From: Dyadobacter diqingensis
GTDB taxonomy: Bacteria > Bacteroidota > Bacteroidia > Cytophagales > Spirosomataceae
Length of the DNA: 64,000 nt
Assembly: GCF_024220585.1 (NCBI RefSeq)
Contig: NZ_JAMXKF010000002.1
Location: 257,392 to 321,391, forward strand
Direction of reading: 5' to 3'
Shown here: positions 38,433 through 47,064 of the stretch, one piece after another
How the letters are laid out: each line of letters starts with the position of its first letter
Numbering within the stretch: position 1 is the first letter of the stretch
The notes under the pieces: generated by a model
What the model saw: the letters and a program-made list of their open reading frames with translations, nothing else
Databases searched by the model: none
Told to the model about the DNA's origin: nothing
Made by a program: the position numbers and the translations under genes

Positions 38433-39505
38433 AACACGACTACCATATCTTATTTGCAAAGCCGGGGATTCAAAATTTTGCCATTCGCATGGGTGAAATG
38501 CAGAAGTTTGGATTGCCGGCCTTCATCTTTTACGACCGGACATAGCGACATGAATACTACAAATAAGTTATTGTAGTATTAACTCTATATTAACAATAAC
38601 ATCAACGGATCCTAAAAATTGGATAAAATCTAAGGACGTATTCTTATTTATTCAAAATAAAGCCATTTAGAGCTATTTGAGCAATGATCAATCAATTTTT
38701 AGATATACTACGAGGTACATCCCCGAAAAATAGACTTCTACAAGCCATTTTTTATAACTGTTCCAATAATAGTTAATAATTTTCAGATATATAATTTCAT
38801 AACCAACTAATAATAAGTCAATTATATTTTCATTCGAGATAATATAATTTGGAACCTATCCAGAATTATCCTAATATTGTGTGTAGAATTTATTCATTTA
38901 TGTATTTAAGTAAGTAATATTAATTCTACAAAGTAAATTAAGGATTTTTCAAAGATTCTTAATTACATCCCCTCCGATACCATTAAAAGAATTCGTTGTT
39001 ATGCATAATCCGGATTTCAAGAATATAACTCACTCAATTTCTCAACGTTATGATGAACCATTTTTCACAATTAATCCTCAGCCAAGCTAAATCCTGGCTG
39101 ATTCAAAAAGAAAGACCACTCCATTCCTCTCCTCGCTCATCGTTCCCTATTTGTAGCAAAAGTGCATGCAGAGAATCTGCTATGACGCACGCCGAAAATC
39201 TTTTCATTTAAGGATTTCTCAGGTAACAATCTCAAATTTAAGCTTTAACCCTCACTAAAAGAATTCAGATTTTCGGGCCGGTCGGGCCATTGAAAATCAT
39301 AGTTCATTACTTAAAAAGTTGGTATTTCCAGCCTGGAAGAGTTGCGTACGCAAATTTTTTCCGGCACAGGATAACTATGTGCTTTCATCAAACCTATCCG
39401 GTTTGTATTCAGGAATGTTTGTATCAAAACTTTAAGTAACCATAAGTAACTAATTTGTTTTTCCATCCACCAAACCATTTATTATTCACTTAACAATTTG
39501 CAATT
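38433..39505. other. 1.07-kb AT-rich intergenic region
   Basis: This is the longest gene-free stretch in the window. It holds a 10-bp perfect inverted repeat at 38553-38580 and a small inverted repeat near 39078-39099. It also has two short frames (39001-39090 and 39050-39211) without recognisable features. No RNA gene or mobile element was recognised. It may hold a long leader or regulatory region for the 39506 lipoprotein. Confidence 0.5.
38553..38580 (+). terminator. Possible terminator after the usp gene
   Basis: Arms aatactacaa (38553-38562) and ttgtagtatt (38571-38580) form a perfect 10-bp stem with an eight-base loop. It is ~120 bp past the stop and has no T-run, so assignment is tentative. 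Confidence 0.35.
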
Positions 39506-40543
39506 ATGAAGCCACATTTCTTGAAATTACTCATGCTTTGCATGCTCCTGACGGTTGCACTCTACAACTGTAAGGAAAAAGACGAAGATTCGATGCAGCC
39601 AGCGAACAATGAATTGTCGGAGCAATTTGACAAACTTCAGCTTGGCGAGGTATCGATTGCGGTAACCCCTGAGGTGACTTACAATCCGGGAAACGTTGAA
39701 CTGTCCACGCAGACGAAAACATTGAATTCGGATCTTGCGACGATCGCCGGCTCCAAATCCGTACCAAGCAGCGTTTCCAAGGCAGCCAATGAAACTTCGG
39801 CATTGCTAACGGCAACGGAGATCAAAACTCTGAACACGCTGACGACCACTAACATCACGGACAAGAACACTGCCGAGTCTGCAAAGATGAAAGCCATTTT
39901 GGCGAAGGTTACTGCCGACTCCAAAGTACAGGCCTACCTGCCAAAACTGTCGCTTCCATCTGTAACAGAAGTGAAATCAGGACGAATCGGCAGCACGGGC
40001 GAGAGTGCGCTAAGAACCTCAGCCACCACTGCAAAAAGTGACGACGACTGTATTCAGCACGCCAATGACAAGTTCAACAAAACAAAGGAGCGCCTGGACG
40101 ACAGCAAAGCAAAAGAAACCGGAAAAGTGGCAGATGCTTACAATAAGGATTTGGAGAAAATCGCTAAAAATCTAGCGAAATGTATCGACCAGACTTCCGC
40201 TGACCGCTTTGACAAATTGCGCCAGGAAGGAATAAAAACTGCAAATGCAGCTTTGGCAGCTCTGGAAGGTGCGAAACCTTATATCAGCACGGCGCAGTAT
40301 GAAGTTACAAAGGCGCTTATTAACATCCAGTTGCTAGATTACCTCAACAAGGTTAATCAGCTGGAATCTGCCAAAATTGCTACCTGTAACGAAATTGCTG
40401 ACATTGCAAAAGCTGCCGCAGCAGGCGTGAGAGACTCAAATTTGGCTGCCATCGAAAATGCATACAACACTGCACTTACAAAAGCACAACAACTGAGAGA
40501 CGAAATGATCGCAAACTGCCACAATCAGGGCGGCGGAAACTAG
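39506..40543 (+). CDS. Lipoprotein of unknown function, helical
   Basis: The 345-residue protein has a lipoprotein signal (LLMLCMLLTVALYNC, acylated Cys ~22), followed by the charged linker KEKDEDSMQPANNELSEQF. The middle is Ser/Thr/Ala-rich. From ~180 onward the sequence is strongly helical and Lys/Ala/Asp-rich (NDKFNKTKERLDDSKAKETG; AAAGVRDSNLAAIENAYNTA), suggesting long alpha-helical bundles or coiled coils. Four cysteines in the second half (DDDCIQ, AKCIDQ, ATCNEI, ANCHNQ) could form disulfides. It is not recognised as a known family. It is monocistronic, behind a 1-kb AT-rich region, and closed by a terminator at 40566-40602. Confidence 0.75.
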   Translation: MKPHFLKLLMLCMLLTVALYNCKEKDEDSMQPANNELSEQFDKLQLGEVSIAVTPEVTYNPGNVELSTQTKTLNSDLATIAGSKSVPSSVSKAANETSALLTATEIKTLNTLTTTNITDKNTAESAKMKAILAKVTADSKVQAYLPKLSLPSVTEVKSGRIGSTGESALRTSATTAKSDDDCIQHANDKFNKTKERLDDSKAKETGKVADAYNKDLEKIAKNLAKCIDQTSADRFDKLRQEGIKTANAALAALEGAKPYISTAQYEVTKALINIQLLDYLNKVNQLESAKIATCNEIADIAKAAAAGVRDSNLAAIENAYNTALTKAQQLRDEMIANCHNQGGGN

Positions 40544-40565
40544 TCGTAATTTCCCAGAAGTGTTT

Positions 40566-40602
40566 AAACAAAAGAGAGCGGTAATTCCGCCCTCTTTTGT
40601 TT
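40566..40602. terminator. Bidirectional intrinsic terminator
   Basis: 16-base arms (40566-40581 / 40587-40602) pair with one mismatch around loop taatt, with T-rich and A-rich flanks. It separates the convergent genes at 39506 (+) and 40623 (-). Confidence 0.85.
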
Positions 40603-40622
40603 GTCAGCAAAAAACAAAACCA

Positions 40623-41093
40623 TTAGCCTTTGACTTTTAGCCGGTCTATCATCTTAATAGCCCTGTCAATTCTGGTTTGAACGACATTGGAAGAAGCGAC
40701 ATAATGAATAATGCCACGCTGATGACTCGGAACAAGCTGATGAAAAAGCTCGTTACCCTCCTCATCAATTGCCAGCAACTCCGTCAGCTCTTCCGGCATG
40801 TCCCGGCCATAAGTGCTCTCATCTTTCCAAACCTTCACCTGGATTTTGTCGCCAAGCCTGATTTTTGCCTTCGTCCGCAATGTCGTTGCCACATTGATAT
40901 AAAAAGCACCATCGCCTTTGGGTCTTATGGCACATTGAAATTCAGTATTTTCGTTAAGCAAACAAACCATACGAACGGGTTTCCTGCCCTCTACAAATTG
41001 CTCCGCAACATCATCCGGAACAATGATGTAATAATATCCTCCCTTATCCGGAAATCTTTCCAGCAATGATTCAAATTGAACGTATTCTGCCAA
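40623..41093 (-). CDS. DUF1905/YdeI (OmpD-associated-like) protein
   Basis: The 156-residue cytoplasmic protein has an N-terminal DUF1905 barrel: FESLLERFPDKGGYYYIIVP, then KPVRMVCLLNENTEFQCAI and TLRTKAKIRLGDKIQVKVW. A C-terminal bacteriocin-protection/YdeI-like helical tail follows (LPSHQRGIIHYVASS-like region; RIDRAIKMIDRLKVKG). The molecular function is not established, although relatives affect resistance to peptides. It stands alone between a terminator and a heptamer-repeat region. Confidence 0.82.
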   Translation of the reverse strand: MAEYVQFESLLERFPDKGGYYYIIVPDDVAEQFVEGRKPVRMVCLLNENTEFQCAIRPKGDGAFYINVATTLRTKAKIRLGDKIQVKVWKDESTYGRDMPEELTELLAIDEEGNELFHQLVPSHQRGIIHYVASSNVVQTRIDRAIKMIDRLKVKG

Positions 41094-41130
41094 CTTTTTT
41101 CAGTTTTTATTAAAAGCTTCACTATTGACT

Positions 41131-41196
41131 TCGGCAATCGGCCGTCGGCAATCGCCACCAGCGTCACTCCGATATCCGAAAGCCGACTGCCGATAG
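41131..41196. repeat. Degenerate 7-bp tandem repeats, two inverted blocks
   Basis: Block 1 (41131-41158) reads TCGGCAA, TCGGCCG, TCGGCAA, TCGCCAC. Block 2 (41176-41196) reads CCGAAAG, CCGACTG, CCGATAG. Block 1 read on the minus strand gives the same GCCGAnn units, so the two blocks can pair imperfectly as a hairpin just after the stop of the 41198 gene. Confidence 0.6.
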
Positions 41197-41197
41197 C

Positions 41198-41842
41198 TTA
41201 CTCCGTCAACGGCTTCACCTGAATATCCTTAAAAAGCACCACACTCTTAGGATCGTGCGCCTGCAAAGCAAACGTACCACTGCTCAGAATCCGGTTTTTC
41301 TCACCTGCCGATCTTTTATCGGTGTCGGTTTCCTCGTAGTCTACAACCGTTTTGTCATTAATCTTAATCGTAATGTGTTTGCCTTCAACCCGGATGTACT
41401 CGGTATACCATTCGTTGTCTTTCACATAAGTTTCTTTCACATCCTGAATATTATACAAACTCCCCGTTCTCTTCCAGTCGGTATGCGAGTTATTGACCTG
41501 AATTTCGTAACCCTTCGATGGCCAGCCACCTTCCTGATAGTCGGTGTGAATATAAATTCCTGAATTGGCACCCGGCTTTGTCATCACCTGGGCCCTGAAT
41601 TCGAAGTTTTTAAACATATGGTTTTTGATCGGGCCCTCATAAAACAAATGCGCTCTCGGACCAGCAACCTGAATAGCCCCGTCCACAATGGAAAATGAAC
41701 CGGCATTCTCTCCCACTTTCCAGCCATTTAAAGATTTCCCATCAAAAATGGAAATCCATCCGTCCTGTTTTGTGCCCGATACAAAACTACCCAAAACAGC
41801 CACAAGCAGAAGCGCGGCAAATAAGTTTATCGTCTTTTTCAT
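41198..41842 (-). CDS. Exported DUF1080 (3-keto-disaccharide hydrolase family) protein
   Basis: The protein is 214 residues from MKKTINLFAALLLVAVLGSF (start at 41842; an upstream Met at 41854 is also possible). The signal peptide is clear. The mature domain is the concanavalin-like DUF1080 fold: WISIFDGKSLNGWKV, then NFEFRAQVMTKPGANSGIYIHTDYQEGGWPSKGYEIQ-type beta strands and RILSSGTFALQAHDPKSVVLFKDIQVKPL. Some members hydrolyse 3-keto-glycosides; many are carbohydrate-binding only. The substrate is unknown. It stands alone, followed by the heptamer repeats. Confidence 0.88.
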   Translation of the reverse strand: MKKTINLFAALLLVAVLGSFVSGTKQDGWISIFDGKSLNGWKVGENAGSFSIVDGAIQVAGPRAHLFYEGPIKNHMFKNFEFRAQVMTKPGANSGIYIHTDYQEGGWPSKGYEIQVNNSHTDWKRTGSLYNIQDVKETYVKDNEWYTEYIRVEGKHITIKINDKTVVDYEETDTDKRSAGEKNRILSSGTFALQAHDPKSVVLFKDIQVKPLTE

Positions 41843-41975
41843 AAGATTGGTCAAAATGGAAGAAAAATTTTGATAGGTTTTGTTTAGTCAAAAAGCCGCG
41901 CAATGAATAAAAACTACTGTAAGCCAGATCAAAATCTATTCAGAAAAAGTTAAAATCAGAACCAAACAATCACCT

Positions 41976-41983
41976 TATATTTG
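41976..41983 (+). promoter_or_regulatory. -7 element for the ABC exporter gene
   Basis: TATATTTG exactly matches TAnnTTTG and lies 20 bp before the ATG, giving a short leader. No convincing -33 TTG was found. Confidence 0.45.
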
Positions 41984-42003
41984 CCTGACAAACGATCATT
42001 CTA

Positions 42004-43776
42004 ATGCGTAACCCCTATCTTTCTTTATTGGCCACAGCCTGGCGTTATGCCCGTCAGCAGAAAAAACGCTATTTACTAATCTACGGATTATTCGTGATGG
42101 CCAACGTAGTTTTGGCTTTACATCCGCTTTTATATGGCTGGTTTGTCGAGTCGATTCAGAAAGATAGTGACGCTGTACTAAAAAATGTCTGGTGGTATGC
42201 CGGTGCATACATTGGACTGACTTTACTGGAATGGGCTTTCCACGGACCTGCACGGGTTATGGAACGAAAACTTGCCTTTGATCTGAGCAGAAATTTCCTG
42301 GACGAGCTTTACCATCAATCGCTGCACCTCCCCATCCGCTGGCATCAGGACCATCACAGCGGGGCGACCATCAACCGGATAAGAAAAGCTTACGAAGCAC
42401 TAAAAGATTTCTTTCAAAACGGCTTTATGTTTCTTCATGCATTTTCGAAATTCATTTTTTCGTTCGTCGCCATTGTTTACTTCTCTCCATTATTCGGCAG
42501 CATCGGGGTGTTGATCGGGATTTTGACGGTGTGGGTAATTTTCAAATTCGACGTCCCCTTTATCAAAGCCCTTGACGAAACGAACGAAAAAGAACACGTT
42601 GTTTCATCCACGCTCTTCGACAGCCTTTCCAATATCATTACAGTGATCACGCTGCGTCTTGAAAAAAGGATGCAGATCAGTTTGTCAAATAAAGTAGGCG
42701 ATGTTTTCCCGCCTTTCAAAAAACAAGTTGTGATCAATGAATGGAAATGGTTTGTTGCCAGTCTTTTCATCGGCCTCATTTACGTGGTGGTCACCATCGG
42801 TTTTATTTATCAAAACTACACCCCCGGAAGTGTGTTTCTGGTTGGCGGCCTTGTGACACTGCTCGGTTATGTCAATCAGTTTACCAGTGTGTTTCAGGAT
42901 GTCGCCTGGCAGTATACCGAGATTATCCGGTACGACACAGAAGTAAAAACTGCCAGAATGATCGGCGAGGCGTATCATGACCAGCACCGGGCAGAAACAA
43001 ACCATCCGCTTCCCGAAAACTGGAAGGAGATTCGGATCAACAACCTTAGCTTCTCTCATGCTGAAACTTATGAGTCCAACAAAAAGGCGCATAGCTTACA
43101 TGCACTCAATATTAAAATCCGCCGTGGTCAGCGAATTGCTTTTATCGGTGAAAGCGGAAGTGGAAAAAGTACGCTGCTTGCCCTGTTGCGCGGACTTTAT
43201 AATGCTGAAAAAGATGTCAGACTAAGCGTTGATAATGCAGAAAACCTGCCACTGGAAGTGATTGCCGATACCGTCACACTTTTTCCTCAGGACCCCGAAA
43301 TTTTTGAAAATACGATCGAATACAATATTACACTGGGACTTCCTTTCGACGCCAGTGAAATTCAGAACGTCTGTGACACGGCGCAATTCAGCAGCGTTAT
43401 TGAAAAACTACCAAACGGACTGCAATCCAATATTCAGGAAAAAGGTGTCAACCTATCCGGTGGGCAAAAACAAAGACTGGCGCTCGCACGCGGCGTGCTT
43501 GCTGCAAGAAGCAGTGATATTATTTTACTCGACGAGCCGACCAGCAGCGTCGATCCAAGAACCGAAGCGCTTATCTACGATCACATGTTTGCCGAATTCA
43601 GCGACAAAGCCGTACTTTCTGCCCTTCACCGGCTCCATCTATTACCGAAATTTGATTACATCTACATTTTAAAAGATGGCCATCTGATCGACGAAGGCAC
43701 CTTTGACCAACTCAACAAACAAAGCACCATTTTCCGCGACCTGATGGGGAAAGGAGATGAGGTGGTTAATGATTAA
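42004..43776 (+). CDS. ABC exporter, fused membrane and ATPase domains
   Basis: The 590-residue half-transporter has a six-helix ABC type-I exporter membrane domain (residues ~20-310; YLLIYGLFVMANVVLALHPL, FIFSFVAIVYFSPLFG, FIGLIYVVVTIGFIY). The ATPase domain (~345-585) contains Walker A GESGSGKST, Q-loop LFPQDPEIFENT, signature NLSGGQKQR, Walker B DIILLDEPTSSVD and switch His in LSALHRLH. It works as a homodimer or with a partner encoded elsewhere, exporting a lipid, peptide or drug; the substrate cannot be read. It is monocistronic. The stop is eight bases before a heptamer tandem repeat. Confidence 0.92.
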   Translation: MRNPYLSLLATAWRYARQQKKRYLLIYGLFVMANVVLALHPLLYGWFVESIQKDSDAVLKNVWWYAGAYIGLTLLEWAFHGPARVMERKLAFDLSRNFLDELYHQSLHLPIRWHQDHHSGATINRIRKAYEALKDFFQNGFMFLHAFSKFIFSFVAIVYFSPLFGSIGVLIGILTVWVIFKFDVPFIKALDETNEKEHVVSSTLFDSLSNIITVITLRLEKRMQISLSNKVGDVFPPFKKQVVINEWKWFVASLFIGLIYVVVTIGFIYQNYTPGSVFLVGGLVTLLGYVNQFTSVFQDVAWQYTEIIRYDTEVKTARMIGEAYHDQHRAETNHPLPENWKEIRINNLSFSHAETYESNKKAHSLHALNIKIRRGQRIAFIGESGSGKSTLLALLRGLYNAEKDVRLSVDNAENLPLEVIADTVTLFPQDPEIFENTIEYNITLGLPFDASEIQNVCDTAQFSSVIEKLPNGLQSNIQEKGVNLSGGQKQRLALARGVLAARSSDIILLDEPTSSVDPRTEALIYDHMFAEFSDKAVLSALHRLHLLPKFDYIYILKDGHLIDEGTFDQLNKQSTIFRDLMGKGDEVVND

Positions 43777-43784
43777 TGGTAATA

Positions 43785-43882
43785 GACGATGGACAATTGA
43801 CGATGGACGATAGACAATGGTCAGTGGACAATGGACGATGGTCAATAGACAATGGACGATAGACAATCGTCAATCGTCAACA
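43785..43882. repeat. Heptanucleotide tandem repeat, 14 units
   Basis: Fourteen consecutive in-register 7-bp units follow consensus G(A/T)C(A/G)(A/G)T(G/A/T/C): GACGATG, GACAATT, GACGATG, GACGATA, GACAATG, GTCAGTG and so on, to GTCAATC, GTCAACA. It lies in the 137-bp gap between the convergent ABC-exporter and T9SS genes. It is non-coding in the annotated frames. The units are degenerate but the period never slips. Confidence 0.8.
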
Positions 43883-43913
43883 ACCACCCCAACAATACCC
43901 AAAACGTAGAATA

Positions 43914-45653
43914 TTACCTCAATAATGTAACCACACCTTTATAATCAAACAACTCACCGCTTTTAAACTCGACCTTTATTTTATAAGGATAAACGCCGCC
44001 TACCATAACTTGCCCGTGATAGTTGCCGTCCCAGCCGCTGCCAGGATCTGACGCGGCGAAATTTGCTTTCATAAAGATCACCTCTCCCCAGCGATCGTAA
44101 ATTACCATTTCCCGGACTTGCTTTACACAGGTGTTACCGTACACAAAAAAGATATCGTTGTCGCGATCGTTATTAGGCGAAAATGCCTCTGGCGCATAAA
44201 TGGCACAGGGTCGTACGGCAATGTTAACCTTTTTACTACGTTTACAAACCTCGTTCAGCGCCGTAACCTGCAAGGTATATTGCGTCGACACCGGCGGCTT
44301 TGCCCATGTTTCAGGACAAGTTGAACAGGCTAATCCGGTGGGTGGCTGCCAGATGTAGGTATAACTGCCCGGCGGCTCCACCGCACTGATCAACTGAACA
44401 CTATCACCTGCAACGATATACGTATCAGAAATATCAGCCAGATCAAGCTGATCGACTTTCAGGTCCGTGGTCACCACACTATCACACCCGGCAACGGTTT
44501 TTATCGTTCGAACATACAAGCCAGCCGTACGATAAAGTGTGTCACCCACGGCAACGCTGTCCCCCTCACAAATCGTCAGATTCTGTGCGTATTTTATCCT
44601 CGGATTCACCGTCAGATTCAAATGAACGGTGCTATCACATACGTTTCCACGGTTAATCTTTCGTGTAAATTTGCCGGTTGTCCGGTAAATAGTGTCGCCT
44701 ATGACAATACTTTCTCCTTCACAAAAGGAAGTGTTAATCGTCGTATCCGTTTGCCTGAATTCTATTTTATAATCCAGCTGAAGTGCGCAGGACTCATCAA
44801 GGCTGGCAAGCGGAACCACTTTAACATGATAAATATCCCCAAGATTAGCCTGCACTTTAACCTGTTGTGTTGTCGCTCCGTTATTCCAAGTATACTTTCC
44901 GAAACCCGAAGGCGCAATTAAAGTCATAAAACCATTTTCATCAGGACAGTTAGACGCCTGTTTAACCTCCGATTTTAAGCACTGCGCATCAAAATAAGCA
45001 TAACCTATATGACGTCTTTTTGTACACCCATGTGCTGTAACCTCAACCGTTATCGTTTCACCGATATGATCTCGAAGATCCATAGCACCGGTCGTCCAGT
45101 TTCTAAACTGGAAATCTCCCTGGCTTTTAAAACCATCCACCGTGTTCGTCGCTTCCAGCTGAATGTCGTAATTGCTGCAGGCAATCGCGTTACCCTTTGC
45201 ATCATATATTTTCACATTGAAACCCGGCTTCTGATAAGGTTCGTGATCATTGGTGGGATTTTCCAAAAGAATGGCAAACTTGTATTGAAATAAGGTATTA
45301 TCCGGCCCAACCACAAAACTGGTCTTCGCCCGATCAAAACGTCCTCCCTGACTTACATTACCCAGTCTCAGCGAATAATTACTGCCCGGCGCAACCATCG
45401 GTATAGCCTCAGACGTAATTTTTGGATCGTTGCCATCACTAAGCTTTGTAACCAAGTGTCCATTTGCGTATATACCAGTGGTTTCATTGCTGTAAACCAC
45501 TGTGGATCCGACATTTTCCACTGTTCCGTTGCTGAGTATCCAGCCATTGGCGGTACCCTCTTCAAAACCAATGTTGCCACAATCCACTTTTTGTCCGTAA
45601 CCTACCACAGAAGCAAAAAAAACGAACACAACCAATAATAGAATTTTTCCCAT
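43914..45653 (-). CDS. T9SS type-B secreted protein with CHU_C C-terminus
   Basis: The protein is 579 residues from MGKILLLVVFVFFASVVGYG (start 45653; Met at 45665 also in frame). The N-terminal ~250 residues are a beta-sandwich with cysteine pairs. There are two tandem ~50-residue repeats (TTINTSFCEGESIVIGDTIY and QNLTICEGDSVAVGDTLY). A PKD-like segment follows (PPGSYTYIWQPPTGLACSTC). The last ~90 residues are the gliding-motility-associated CHU_C/T9SS type-B domain (YAPEAFSPNNDRDNDIFFVYG; IYDRWGEVIF). It should be exported by T9SS and anchored or released at the surface, probably as an adhesin or matrix protein. Convergent with the ABC exporter. Confidence 0.9.
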   Translation of the reverse strand: MGKILLLVVFVFFASVVGYGQKVDCGNIGFEEGTANGWILSNGTVENVGSTVVYSNETTGIYANGHLVTKLSDGNDPKITSEAIPMVAPGSNYSLRLGNVSQGGRFDRAKTSFVVGPDNTLFQYKFAILLENPTNDHEPYQKPGFNVKIYDAKGNAIACSNYDIQLEATNTVDGFKSQGDFQFRNWTTGAMDLRDHIGETITVEVTAHGCTKRRHIGYAYFDAQCLKSEVKQASNCPDENGFMTLIAPSGFGKYTWNNGATTQQVKVQANLGDIYHVKVVPLASLDESCALQLDYKIEFRQTDTTINTSFCEGESIVIGDTIYRTTGKFTRKINRGNVCDSTVHLNLTVNPRIKYAQNLTICEGDSVAVGDTLYRTAGLYVRTIKTVAGCDSVVTTDLKVDQLDLADISDTYIVAGDSVQLISAVEPPGSYTYIWQPPTGLACSTCPETWAKPPVSTQYTLQVTALNEVCKRSKKVNIAVRPCAIYAPEAFSPNNDRDNDIFFVYGNTCVKQVREMVIYDRWGEVIFMKANFAASDPGSGWDGNYHGQVMVGGVYPYKIKVEFKSGELFDYKGVVTLLR

Positions 45654-45665
45654 AATTGTACCCAA

Positions 45666-46101
45666 TGATCAATGCGCGGAAGATGCTTTAAAATAGTGAT
45701 TACGTCAAAACATACCTGTCCGTTGCAGATCCGTTTCTTCATAGTCGTTTTTGTCTGGCACGAATTTTATACCTGTAGTGGAGATTTCACGATTAGATGA
45801 GTTTTTTTGTAAAACTCCAACTATTTTGAATGTCATAGAAAGTCGACGGGTAACAAAATTTAGTTTACAAGTTCACTACGAAAAATGTTTAGTACAGAAA
45901 ATAAACGGAATACTTCAATAGAGATGAAGAAATTATGAAATTTGTATTATTATTGAAATATTCCAAGCAATATTCTGTTTTTTCTGCCGTTTTTTGCATT
46001 AAATTTGCTTTACCCTTAGATACACAATATTCCTGAATTAAGTAATTGCACGAATTGCGACGTGGCCGCGGTGTGGCTTTTTCAGGACACTTTTATTATA
46101 T
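45666..46101. other. 436-bp intergenic region upstream of the polysaccharide locus
   Basis: The region contains a -7 element TAAATTTG (46000-46007) for the first polysaccharide gene, leaving a ~90-nt leader with a GC-rich patch (46060-46075). No ORF of note was seen. It separates the divergent T9SS protein and exopolysaccharide locus. Confidence 0.5.
46000..46007 (+). promoter_or_regulatory. -7 element of the polysaccharide locus
   Basis: TAAATTTG matches TAnnTTTG ~95 bp before the PHP phosphatase start. The -33 TTG is not clear. Confidence 0.4.
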
Positions 46102-46845
46102 ATGCTCAACTGGTTATTCGATAAGAAGAAAAAAGAAGTAAATCTGGAACGAATTGGAATGGACATCCATTCTCATTTAATTCCAGGCATCGACGATGGT
46201 GTAGAAACCGTTGAAGAAGCTGTGGCGATGGTACAAAAGATGCAGGAACTTGGTTATTCGCGCATTTACACCACGCCTCACGTCATGTGGGACTGTTACA
46301 GAAATTCTCCTGAAATTATATTATCCGGTCTTGAAGATGTCAGACTGGCCTGTAAGCAGGCAGGGCTTACAATTGAGGTAAATGCCGCCGCCGAGTATTT
46401 TATCGACGAGCATTTTATGGACATCCTGAATACCGGAAAACAATTTTTAACTTTACCGGGAAACCGGCTTTTGGTTGAGCTCCCCTACTCGACCCCTTTG
46501 ATGAATACCTCGGAGACCCTTTTTAAAATTATTGAAAAAGGTTACCAACCAGTTTTGGCCCATCCGGAACGCTACACATACTTCTATTCTGATCCATCTG
46601 TTTATAAAAAATATTGCGATCAGGGTTGCGAATTACAAGTCAACATATTATCCCTGGGCGGTTACTACGGCGAGAATGTGCATAAAATGGCAGAATGGCT
46701 TTTGAAAAATGAGCTTATCACTTTTCTGGGAACAGACGCCCACCGCATGCAGCATCTGGACCTTATATCCAAAGGCGATAAAGCATCGTGGCTAACGAAG
46801 TACCCATTTCAAAACGAAAAACTTCTAAGTCAGCCAGTTGCGTAA
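46102..46845 (+). CDS. CpsB/CapC-type PHP tyrosine phosphatase
   Basis: The 247-residue PHP-fold phosphatase has metal-binding motifs DIHSHLIPGIDDG, TTPHVM, AAEYFIDEHF, LAHPERY and GTDAHRM, all intact. Homologues (CpsB, YwqE, Wzb-functional analogues) dephosphorylate the tyrosine-rich tail of the polysaccharide co-polymerase kinase. The target here should be the Wzc-like protein encoded two genes downstream, which has exactly such a tail. It is cytoplasmic and of usual length. It is the first gene of the polysaccharide locus. Confidence 0.92.
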   Translation: MLNWLFDKKKKEVNLERIGMDIHSHLIPGIDDGVETVEEAVAMVQKMQELGYSRIYTTPHVMWDCYRNSPEIILSGLEDVRLACKQAGLTIEVNAAAEYFIDEHFMDILNTGKQFLTLPGNRLLVELPYSTPLMNTSETLFKIIEKGYQPVLAHPERYTYFYSDPSVYKKYCDQGCELQVNILSLGGYYGENVHKMAEWLLKNELITFLGTDAHRMQHLDLISKGDKASWLTKYPFQNEKLLSQPVA

Positions 46846-46914
46846 TTAGAACTTATTCTACATTGCCATTAGAAATATTTGATGCAACTTAGTAGTATTG
46901 AAAATAAGTTTATA

Positions 46915-46922
46915 TAACTTTG
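46915..46922 (+). promoter_or_regulatory. -7 element for the wza-like gene
   Basis: TAACTTTG matches TAnnTTTG in the 219-bp gap before the export gene, leaving a leader of ~135 nt. The nearest TTG (46898-46900) is only 14 bp upstream. Confidence 0.35.
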
Positions 46923-47064
46923 CCATGATTATTAGATTTTACACATACTAAAACATCTGAAACCGACAAATTATACCTCTTTTATCATTATTGCGTCTTG
47001 CTTGTTTAATTATATAAATATCAGCCAGTTAATAATTAACAAACAACCAATCTAATCTCAACTT

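Noticed and set aside
39050..39211. 53-residue frame (MMNHFSQLIL...) in the AT-rich kilobase.
   Set aside because: No conserved feature and no nearby promoter match; likely chance.
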